This document shows positions 52,875 to 59,363 of a DNA stretch of 59,363 bases, in pieces. Positions within the stretch are counted from its first letter, which is position 1. Every line of letters starts with the position of its first letter. The notes beneath the pieces were generated by a model. That model was given only the letters and a program-made list of their open reading frames with translations, was not told where the DNA came from and made no database searches. Where the stretch lies: contig JBFKQC010000017.1 in NCBI GenBank assembly GCA_041627895.1, forward strand, positions 1 to 59,363. The letters are read 5' to 3'. The stretch is from JBFKQC01 sp041627895 (lineage in GTDB: Bacteria; Pseudomonadota; Alphaproteobacteria; Rhodobacterales; Rhodobacteraceae). Both the position numbers and the translations under genes were made by a program.

Positions 52875-54188
52875 TCACATCGAGTTCGGCAGGAACAGGA
52901 CAAGCCACGGCAGCAACACCAGAAGCGCCAGCCGCACGATGTCGACGACCCAGAACGGTGTGACCCCGCGGAATATCGTCGCAGTCGAGACGTCGCCGAC
53001 CACGCCTTTCAGGACGAAGACGTTCAGCCCGACGGGCGGCGTGATCAGGCTGATCTCGGTCACCACCACGACGATGATCCCGAACCAGACCGGATCGAAG
53101 CCGAGCGACGTGACCAGCGGAAAGAAGATCGGCACCGTCAACAAAAGCATCGACAGGCTTTCGAAGACGCAGCCGAGGATCACGTAGATCAGAAGGATCA
53201 TCACCATCACCGCCATCGGCGCCACGCCCAGCGACTGCACGAAGGCCTGCAGCGCCTCGGGCAGCCCGGCGAGGTTGACGAAGTTCGAGAAGATCCAGGC
53301 GCCGATCAGCACCGCGAACAGCGCCGCGGTCGTGGTCGCGGTCTCGGTCAGAACGTGCACGATGGTGCGAAAGGTCAGCGACCCGCGCGACAGTGCGATC
53401 AGGAAGGCACCGGTGGCGCCCATCCCCGCCGCTTCGGTGGGCGAAAACGTCAGATAGACCGGCCACACGTCCAGCAGGCCGTAAAGCCCGCCGATCACCA
53501 GGAAGAACAGAAGAAGGATCGCCCAGACCCCGCGGATCGCCGTCCAGCGGGCGGGCCAGTCCGACCGGTCGCCTGCCGGCCCGGACTCGGGGTCGCGGGT
53601 GATCGTCCACTTCACCGCGACCAGATAAAGAACCACTCCCAGAAGCCCCGGCACCACGCCGGCGATGAACAGCTTGCCGATCGAGGTCTCTGTCAACAGC
53701 CCGTAGATCACCAGGATCACCGAGGGCGGGATCAGGATGCCGAGCGTGCCGCCGGCGGCGATCGAGGCGGTCGACAAGCGATCCTTGTAGCCGAACTTGC
53801 GCATCTGCGGCATCGCCACCTTGGACATGGTCGCTGCCGTGGCCAGGGACGACCCGCAGATCGCCGAGAACCCGGCGCAGGCGCAGATCGTGGCCATCGC
53901 CAGCCCGCCGCGCAGATGCCCGAGGAACACGTACGAGACCTGGTAGAGCTCGCGCGCCAGCCCGCCGCGCGAGACGAACAGGCCCATCAGAATGAACAGC
54001 GGCACCACTGACAGGCCATAGTCCTGGCTAGCGTCGATGATGATCCGCCCCACCATCGAGATCGAGCCGCGAAATCCGCGTTCAACCATGAAGCCGACGA
54101 AGCCGACCAGCCCCATCGCGATCGCGATCGGCATCCTGAGGAACACCAGCAACAGCACGGCGCCGAGGCCGATGACCGAGGCCAGCAT
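52875..54188 (-). CDS. dctM: TRAP transporter large permease subunit DctM
   Basis: A 437-residue, about 12-helix membrane protein of the TRAP family: MLASVIGLGAVLLLVFLRMPIAIAMGLVG, SSLATAATMSKVAMPQM, GTLGILIPPSVILVIYG and ITPPVGLNVFVLKG, motifs of the sodium-coupled transport core. Its ATG overlaps the dctQ stop (ATGA). With dctQ and dctP it forms a complete tripartite importer for an organic acid. Confidence 0.92.
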   Translation of the reverse strand: MLASVIGLGAVLLLVFLRMPIAIAMGLVGFVGFMVERGFRGSISMVGRIIIDASQDYGLSVVPLFILMGLFVSRGGLARELYQVSYVFLGHLRGGLAMATICACAGFSAICGSSLATAATMSKVAMPQMRKFGYKDRLSTASIAAGGTLGILIPPSVILVIYGLLTETSIGKLFIAGVVPGLLGVVLYLVAVKWTITRDPESGPAGDRSDWPARWTAIRGVWAILLLFFLVIGGLYGLLDVWPVYLTFSPTEAAGMGATGAFLIALSRGSLTFRTIVHVLTETATTTAALFAVLIGAWIFSNFVNLAGLPEALQAFVQSLGVAPMAVMVMILLIYVILGCVFESLSMLLLTVPIFFPLVTSLGFDPVWFGIIVVVVTEISLITPPVGLNVFVLKGVVGDVSTATIFRGVTPFWVVDIVRLALLVLLPWLVLFLPNSM

Positions 54189-54736
54189 CAGCCGGGCACC
54201 CTGCCGGGGGCAAAGATGCGCAACAGCCCGCGGGCGATGAAGGTCACCGCGGCGATGGCCGTGAAGGCGGCGATGAACCACTCGATCAGGTGCTGCGGGA
54301 AGCCCATGTATTCGGTGACGTCGCCGAAGTCGCGCGAGCGTTCCGCAAGGTCCCAGACCCGTTTCGCGGGCCAGAGCAGCGCCGCGCCGCAGATCAGGTC
54401 GATCAGGATGTCGCGGACCCGCGCCGCGCGCATAGAGAACAGCGGGTCCATCAGGTCGACGATGATGTGCTGGCCCTTCCACGACACCATCGGCAGCGAG
54501 GCGAAAACGATGATCGCCATGAAGATGCGGGTCAGCTCGGTGGCGTATTCCAGCGGATTGTCGAAGGCCGAGCGCAGGATCACGTCGAGAAAGGTCATGC
54601 CCATCATCACGAACAGCACGAAGGCCGCGACCCAGGTCGGGGCCACGGCGACATAGTGCCAGAAGCCCGGCTGCCGCAATCGCGGCGCGGCGTGTTCGAA
54701 CTCGTGGTCCCGTTCCGGCATGTCTCTCACTGCCAT
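54188..54736 (-). CDS. dctQ: TRAP transporter small permease subunit DctQ
   Basis: A 182-residue four-helix membrane protein of the DctQ type (HYVAVAPTWVAAFVLFVMMGMTFLDVILR, SWKGQHIIVDLM, helix pairs to the C-terminus). The start is uncertain: 54736 (MAVRDMPERD) or 54721 (MPERD), both just downstream of a triple hairpin that separates dctP and dctQ. It overlaps dctM by 3 nt. Confidence 0.85.
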   Translation of the reverse strand: MAVRDMPERDHEFEHAAPRLRQPGFWHYVAVAPTWVAAFVLFVMMGMTFLDVILRSAFDNPLEYATELTRIFMAIIVFASLPMVSWKGQHIIVDLMDPLFSMRAARVRDILIDLICGAALLWPAKRVWDLAERSRDFGDVTEYMGFPQHLIEWFIAAFTAIAAVTFIARGLLRIFAPGRVPG

Positions 54737-54757
54737 CCGGCTTGCTTGCGGAAAAAC

Positions 54758-54837
54758 GGACCGGAGTCTTACAAGGACTCCGGTCCGGAATTTTGCGAAA
54801 ATTCCGGGGCGGCGCCGGCGTGGCGCCGGCGCCGCCC
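54758..54837 (-). terminator. Three adjoining hairpins between dctP and dctQ
   Basis: Three perfect inverted repeats abut: 54807-54819 with 54825-54837 (13 bp, GC), 54785-54794 with 54798-54807 (10 bp, TTTT/AAAA inside), and 54758-54768 with 54776-54786 (11 bp). The first lies 8 nt after the dctP stop. The set should stabilise dctP mRNA and limit readthrough into dctQM. Confidence 0.75.
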
Positions 54838-54845
54838 GCGCCGGT

Positions 54846-55859
54846 TCACTGGCTCGCCATCTGCTCGGCGATGTAGGCGCGCGCCGCCGCGGCATCGATG
54901 CCCAGGCCCGAGACCTCCGCGAGCACGGCGTCGATGATCGGCTTGGTCATCTCCTGCCATTTCGCGGCGTCCTCGGCACTCGCCTCGCGCAGGGTGTTGC
55001 CCTCTGTCTCGTCCAGCGCCTTGCGGCCCACGGTGTCGATCTCGTCCCACATCGCGCCGGCGATACGGCTGAGTTTCTCGCCGAACACCTCTTCCAGCGC
55101 GGCCCGGTCGTCGGCCGAGATGCGATCCCAGGCGTCGTTGCTCATGATGATCCCGAACGAGCCGCGATAGAGCCCGCCCGGCACGGTGTAGGTGTTCCTG
55201 GCCACCTCGTAGAGCTTGAAGCTGGCCTTGCCCTCCATCGGCATGAACACCCCGTCCGCGGCGTTCGAGGCCAGCGTCTCATAGACCTTGGGCGCGGGCA
55301 CGTTGATGCCCGAGGCGCCCAGCGCCTCGCCGACCATGTTGGCCACGCCGCCGCCGATGCGGATCTTCATGCCGGAAATGTCGGCCAGCGAATTGACGTC
55401 GGCATTGGTGTGCAGCGTGCCGACGCCGTGGGTCATCAGCCCGATCAGCTTGACGCCCTTGTGCTCGTCGAGCCCGCCGAAATACTGCTCGTGCGCGCGC
55501 CAGTAGGCGACCGATGCCGCCTCGGCGCTGCCCTCGTAGCCGGGCAGTTCGATCAGCTTGGTGGCGACGAACCGGCCCGGCGTGTAGCCGTGGAATATCC
55601 AGGCGATGTCGGCGGCGCCGTCGAGGATCAGGTCGTACTGCGCCGGCGGCGGCGCCAGGCCGTACTTGATCTCGGCGGTGACCCGGCCCTCGGTGGCCTC
55701 TTCGATCATCTCGATGACCTTGGGCCAGGCAATCGCGTTCATGCCATGCGTGGGCGGCGCCCAGGACGATATGGTCAGGGTGACGTCGGCGGCCTGCGCG
55801 CCGAGCGCCGAGACCGCAAACGCCGTGGCGGCGATGCAGGATCTAAAGACGTGTTTCAT
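54846..55859 (-). CDS. dctP: TRAP transporter substrate-binding protein DctP
   Basis: A 337-residue periplasmic binding protein with a signal peptide ending near AQA-AD, then LTISSWAPPTHGMNAIAWPKV, LPGYEGSAEAASVAYW, GMKIRIGGGVANMVGEALGA and TVPGGLYRGSFGIIMSND. The Arg in MKIRIGG should bind the ligand carboxylate. It is 75 nt downstream of the acyl-CoA ligase gene, so the substrate is probably the acid that the ligase activates. Confidence 0.9.
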   Translation of the reverse strand: MKHVFRSCIAATAFAVSALGAQAADVTLTISSWAPPTHGMNAIAWPKVIEMIEEATEGRVTAEIKYGLAPPPAQYDLILDGAADIAWIFHGYTPGRFVATKLIELPGYEGSAEAASVAYWRAHEQYFGGLDEHKGVKLIGLMTHGVGTLHTNADVNSLADISGMKIRIGGGVANMVGEALGASGINVPAPKVYETLASNAADGVFMPMEGKASFKLYEVARNTYTVPGGLYRGSFGIIMSNDAWDRISADDRAALEEVFGEKLSRIAGAMWDEIDTVGRKALDETEGNTLREASAEDAAKWQEMTKPIIDAVLAEVSGLGIDAAAARAYIAEQMASQ

Positions 55860-55934
55860 GGTACCTCCCTTGGTTCGACGGGCCGCCGGGCGGCTCTGTC
55901 TGGTCTCAATCAGTGCCCTCTGGCCCGCGCAAAA

Positions 55935-57386
55935 TCAAGGCGATCCGCCCGAGATCAGCGCACGGACCTCCGCGGCCACGACCTTGCCCATCGCGTTGCG
56001 CGGCAATTCGCGGACAAAGACCACGTCCTTGGGATGCTTGTAGCGCGCGATCCGTCCCCCGAGCATCCCAAGCACCTCGTCCCGCGTCAGCGGCCCGCGC
56101 GCCGCGACAACCGCGACCGGCACCTCTCCCCATTTCGGGTCGCGCCGCCCGACCACGGCGACCTCGGCGACGCGCGGGTCGCCGCGCAGGACGCGCTCGA
56201 TCTCGGCGGGATAGATGTTCTCGCCGCCCGATATGATCACATGCTTGATCCGGTCGGTGAACCAGTAAAGCCCTTCGGCGTCGCGCACCGCCACGTCGCC
56301 GGTGCGGAACCAGCCGTCCCGCAGCGCCTCGGCGGTCAGGTCCGGGTCGCGCCAGTATTCCCGCAGGACGTTATCGCCCTTCACCCAGATTTCGCCCGGC
56401 TCCCCAAGGCCGGCCTCGATCCCGTCCTGCATCAGCCTGATCCGGCAGCGCGAGCCCGCCCGGCCGATCGAGCCCACGCTGGCCATCGCCTCGCCGTGGC
56501 TCTGGTAGATCGCCAGGGGGCAGGTCTCGGTCGCGCCGTAGATCTGCATGACCGGCACGCCGCGGGCATGGACCGCCTCGATCAGCGCCAATGGCACGTC
56601 GGTCGACCCGATCGAGATCGCGCGCAGACGCGCCAGATCGGCATCGGACCAGCCCGGCGATCCGATCACCGCCTGCAGCACGGTCGGCACGGTGATCGCG
56701 TGGCTCACCTCTTGCAGCGCCGCAAGCGTCGCGACGGGATCGAAGCGCTCGTGCAGCACCACCGTCGCGCCCACGGAAAACGCGGGCGTCGGCAGGATGT
56801 TCAGCCCGCCGACGTGAAACAGCGGCAACACGTTCAGAACGCGGTCGTCCGCGGTCAGCCCGTGCGCCTCGACCGACATCGCGGCATTGGCGACCAGGGC
56901 CCGCTGGGTCAGCACCGCGCCCTTGGGCCGGCCGGTGGACCCGGAGGTGTAGACCAGCAGAACGGGATCGTCCCCGGTGCCGGTCTCGGGCGAGGCAGTG
57001 CCCGGCGGCAGCCCGCCCCGCGGATGCACGGCGACCCCCGCAAGCCGCGCCGCGGCCTCGGCGAAATGCGCGTCGTGGATCACCAGCCGGGGTTCGGCAT
57101 TGGCCACGATCGCGGCGATCTCGGCCTCGGCGAGCCGCCAGTTCAGCGGCGCGAGGATCGCGCCGATCCGGGCACAGGCGAACAGCAGCACGAAGACCTC
57201 CGGGTGATTCAGCCCGAACCACGCCACCCGGTCGCCCCGGCGCACACCCGCCGCCGCCAGTTCGCCCGCCCGCGCCGCGACCGTTTGCGCGAGATCGGCA
57301 TAGCGGATCGTCTCGGCCCCGAAGACCAGCGCCGCCCTGTCCGGGTCGCGGGCCGCGGCACGCGTGACCCAGCGGTCAATCGTCAT
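55935..57386 (-). CDS. Acyl-CoA synthetase (AMP-forming, ANL superfamily)
   Basis: A 483-residue AMP-binding acyl- or aryl-CoA ligase. P-loop YTSGSTGRPKG at 146-156, YGATETCP, the YWFTDRIKHVIISGGENIYP hinge block and the C-terminal LPRNAMGKV with the adenylation Lys are present. It converts an imported carboxylic acid to its CoA thioester. Its start overlaps the acyl-CoA dehydrogenase stop by 11 nt, so the two are coupled. Confidence 0.9.
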   Translation of the reverse strand: MTIDRWVTRAAARDPDRAALVFGAETIRYADLAQTVAARAGELAAAGVRRGDRVAWFGLNHPEVFVLLFACARIGAILAPLNWRLAEAEIAAIVANAEPRLVIHDAHFAEAAARLAGVAVHPRGGLPPGTASPETGTGDDPVLLVYTSGSTGRPKGAVLTQRALVANAAMSVEAHGLTADDRVLNVLPLFHVGGLNILPTPAFSVGATVVLHERFDPVATLAALQEVSHAITVPTVLQAVIGSPGWSDADLARLRAISIGSTDVPLALIEAVHARGVPVMQIYGATETCPLAIYQSHGEAMASVGSIGRAGSRCRIRLMQDGIEAGLGEPGEIWVKGDNVLREYWRDPDLTAEALRDGWFRTGDVAVRDAEGLYWFTDRIKHVIISGGENIYPAEIERVLRGDPRVAEVAVVGRRDPKWGEVPVAVVAARGPLTRDEVLGMLGGRIARYKHPKDVVFVRELPRNAMGKVVAAEVRALISGGSP

Positions 57387-58626
57387 CCGTCTCGCCGGGC
57401 TCGTACAGCGCGCCCCTGCCCAGCATGTCCAGGCACAGCTCTGCCGTCCACGGCAGCATCAGCGACCCGCAGCGGCTGTCGCGGTAGAAGCGTTCCAGCG
57501 GCAGCGCGCGCAGCATCGCCTGCCCGCCGCAGGTGCGGATCGCCAGTTGCGCCAGTTCGTTGGCGTTCTCCATCACGCTGTGCTGCGCCGCCCAGGCGCG
57601 CATCAGGCTGTCCTTCGACGGATCGGGCCGCGCCTCGGAAATCGCCTGGAACCACAACGCCTTGGTCTGCTCCAGCCGCACCCGCATCTCGGCCACCGCG
57701 ATCTGCTTGGTCGGATACATCCGCCGCTTCACCGGCGGCGTGCCCGGCACCTCGCCGCGCAGGTAGGCGATCGTGAAGTCAAAGGCCGCCTGCGCCAGCC
57801 CCATGTAGGTCGGGGTCAGCGTCATGAACATGTGCGGCCAGCGCCGCGCGGCGTCGGGATAGACCCCGTGCGGCATCAGCTGCGCCTCGTCCGGCACGAA
57901 GACGTTCTCGAACAGAAGCGTGCGGCTGACGGTGCCGCGCATCCCCAGCGGGTCCCAGTCGCCCACCACATTGACGCCCGGCGCATCCGCCGGCACCGCG
58001 ATGTACATCGTGTTGCGCCGCGACGGTTCCTCGTCGGGATGCATCAGCGCGGTGCAAAGCGCGCCGTAATAGTCGGCATGCCCGGCGAGCGAGGCGAAAA
58101 TTTTCTTGCCGGTGATCTGCCAGCCGCCCGCGACCTTCAGCGCGGTGGTGCCGAAGGCCTTGAACCCCGCCGCCGCGGCGCCGCCCTCGGAAAACGGCTG
58201 CGCATAGACCTTGCCCTCGTCCAGGATGCGCCGATAGTGCAGCCGCCGCATCGCGTGGTGTTCCCGGCGCAGCGCGTCGTCCATCTCGAGCCGGTCCAGC
58301 AGGTCGCCGGTCCACAGGCAGGACGAGACATGCATGTTGAAGGTCAGCGCGGTCGAGCCGCAGAACCGGCCGATCTCGGCCGCGGTCAGCATGTAGGTCT
58401 TCAGGTCCGCCCCCAGCCCGCCCTCGGCCTCGGGGATGCAGATGCCAAGCAGACCCGCCTTTGCGAGGTCGCGGTAGTTCTCGGTGGGAAAGCTGGCGTC
58501 GCGGTCGTACCGCGCCGCGCGGGGGGCGAAGTTCTCGGCCGCCAGCGCCCGCGCGCGCGCAATCAGCGCGGCCTGTTCCGGCGACAGGCCCCATTCGTCC
58601 GGGCCAAAGATCGGCGCCTGGGTCAC
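57376..58626 (-). CDS. Acyl-CoA dehydrogenase family protein
   Basis: A 416-residue flavin-dependent dehydrogenase of the acyl-CoA dehydrogenase family (LAKAGLLGICIPEAEGGLG, FSEGGAAAAGFKAFGTTALKVAGGWQITGKKIFASLAG, GDWDPLGMRGTVSRTLLFENVFVP, IRTCGGQAMLRALPLERFYRD). The GTG at 58626 overlaps the hydrolase stop (GTGA), which decides the start. It should desaturate the CoA ester made by the neighbouring ligase. Confidence 0.88.
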   Translation of the reverse strand: MTQAPIFGPDEWGLSPEQAALIARARALAAENFAPRAARYDRDASFPTENYRDLAKAGLLGICIPEAEGGLGADLKTYMLTAAEIGRFCGSTALTFNMHVSSCLWTGDLLDRLEMDDALRREHHAMRRLHYRRILDEGKVYAQPFSEGGAAAAGFKAFGTTALKVAGGWQITGKKIFASLAGHADYYGALCTALMHPDEEPSRRNTMYIAVPADAPGVNVVGDWDPLGMRGTVSRTLLFENVFVPDEAQLMPHGVYPDAARRWPHMFMTLTPTYMGLAQAAFDFTIAYLRGEVPGTPPVKRRMYPTKQIAVAEMRVRLEQTKALWFQAISEARPDPSKDSLMRAWAAQHSVMENANELAQLAIRTCGGQAMLRALPLERFYRDSRCGSLMLPWTAELCLDMLGRGALYEPGETDDD

Positions 58627-59312
58627 AGCGGGTGCGCCCTCAGAAACCGGCGAAGCATGGCGTTGGTCTCGCATGGCGCCTCCTGGTTGATCATGTGGCC
58701 GGCGGTCTCGATCAGGTGATACTCGGCCTGCGGCAGCCTCGCCGCCATCTTCTGCATCGTCCGTGCCGGGGCGTTCCGGTCCTGCCCGCCGGCGATCAGG
58801 CAGCAGGGCTGCGTGACGCGCGCCAGATCGTCGCGCCGGTCGAAGCCGACCAGGCAGTCGAGGATGCCGCGCCAGGTCGCCTCGGCCACCCGCGCCATCG
58901 GCGCCTCCACCGCGGCGATCGTTTCCGCCGCCGCGCCCGACCCGGCGAGACGCGGCGCCGCCTCGGCCGCCATTTCGGCCATCGTGAGCCCGGCGTCGAG
59001 CGGGCCGAGCCGGGCGGCCAGGAACGCCTCGCGAAAGCTCGGGTCGCGCCCGCCGAAGGCCGGCGTGGTGCCGATGAGCGCAAGCGTCGCCACCTGGTCG
59101 GGGCGCCTGAGCGCATGGTCCAGCGCGACCATACCGCCGATCGAGTGCCCGACCAGATGCGCCCGCACCAGCCCCAGCGCGTCAAAAAGCCGTCCCAGCC
59201 GCTCCGACAGCCCGGCGAAGGTCGGTGGCCACTCGCCGGGCTCGCTGGCGCCGTATCCCGGCATGTTCCAGGCGATCACCCGGAAGCCCGTCAACCCGCC
59301 GGGCTGCTTCAT
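58623..59312 (-). CDS. Alpha/beta-fold hydrolase, 5' truncated
   Basis: A 229-residue alpha/beta hydrolase with the nucleophile elbow GHSIGG, catalytic acid region and His in ETAGHMINQE. It begins at GFRVIAWNMPGYGAS, beyond the usual first strands and the HGxxG oxyanion motif of this family, so about 30 residues are missing. The only start lies inside the second copy of the 46-bp repeat. Either the gene was cut by the repeat or a distorted start is used. It is the first gene of the ligase/ACAD/TRAP operon and its stop overlaps the ACAD start. Confidence 0.75.
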   Translation of the reverse strand: MKQPGGLTGFRVIAWNMPGYGASEPGEWPPTFAGLSERLGRLFDALGLVRAHLVGHSIGGMVALDHALRRPDQVATLALIGTTPAFGGRDPSFREAFLAARLGPLDAGLTMAEMAAEAAPRLAGSGAAAETIAAVEAPMARVAEATWRGILDCLVGFDRRDDLARVTQPCCLIAGGQDRNAPARTMQKMAARLPQAEYHLIETAGHMINQEAPCETNAMLRRFLRAHPL

Positions 59313-59352
59313 CTGGCGGGAAATACTCCGGGGGTCCGGGGGCAGAGCCCCC
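59307..59352 (-). repeat. 46-bp dispersed intergenic repeat, copy 2
   Basis: Reverse-complement copy of 13773-13818 with three mismatches in 46. It contains the same GGGGGC-TCT-GCCCCC hairpin and ends CCAGATGAAG; that ATG is the only start available to the truncated hydrolase. Confidence 0.8.
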
Positions 59353-59363
59353 GGCCGGGCGGC

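Overview
The window is about 59 kb of GC-rich DNA with tightly packed, often overlapping genes. Several features point to an alphaproteobacterium of the Rhodobacterales (Roseobacter/Rhodobacteraceae type): many substrate-binding-protein transporters (TRAP and ABC), the urea-transporter gene type, a dimethylglycine/sarcosine-dehydrogenase-like enzyme, and a 46-bp dispersed repeat of the GGGGGCTCTGCCCCC type. This assignment is inference from gene content. I see no rRNA, tRNA, CRISPR array, intact transposase or prophage.

Layout. 1-7992: sugar-acid catabolism, with a TRAP binding protein, a DenD-like dehydrogenase, and a plus-strand operon of SDR, XylD-like dehydratase, FAH-family hydrolase, 2-hydroxyacid dehydrogenase and enolase-superfamily dehydratase. 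Together these suggest a non-phosphorylating oxidative/hydrolytic route to pyruvate plus a C2 or C3 hydroxyacid. 8024-9488: mercury-type uptake genes (merT, merP, GDCCVxC protein) and divergent merR, without merA. 9538-12375: an orphan family-5 ABC binding protein, then an Xre/RES toxin-antitoxin pair. 12398-17464: a decayed urea-uptake and urease locus full of deletions, in-frame fusions and frameshifts; only ureG (17461-18084) remains open. 18102-23187: a ugp-type glycerol-3-phosphate ABC operon that also carries a sterol-desaturase-family hydroxylase. 23507-26772: AtuA-family protein, DUF4387 protein and gamma-glutamyltransferase-family protein.

26804-32460 is the most unusual region: a tight four-gene operon encoding an alpha/beta hydrolase and three different CHAT/caspase-like proteins, each with a recognisable His/Cys pair. 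I know no described system with this composition, and it could be a conflict/defence or cell-fate module. 32606-42281: a LacI-controlled sugar-type ABC transporter followed by two paralogous SnoaL/NTF2-like proteins, a pyridoxal-kinase-like kinase and a TIM-barrel/methylglyoxal-synthase fusion, which looks like an uncharacterised catabolic pathway.

42336-46065: a minus-strand operon of nitroreductase, TauE/SafE exporter, SDR and FAD oxidoreductase. 46095-51049: a CadC-like membrane regulator with TPRs, a secreted cupin, and an FAD/GcvT demethylating dehydrogenase. 51395-52861: two tandem, diverged paralogues of unknown family. 52875-59312: a TRAP transporter operon preceded by acyl-CoA ligase, acyl-CoA dehydrogenase and a 5'-truncated alpha/beta hydrolase, apparently for uptake and CoA-dependent breakdown of a carboxylic acid. 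All five substrate-binding-protein genes in the window are followed within about 35 nt by a strong GC-rich hairpin, which fits differential expression of the binding protein over downstream genes.
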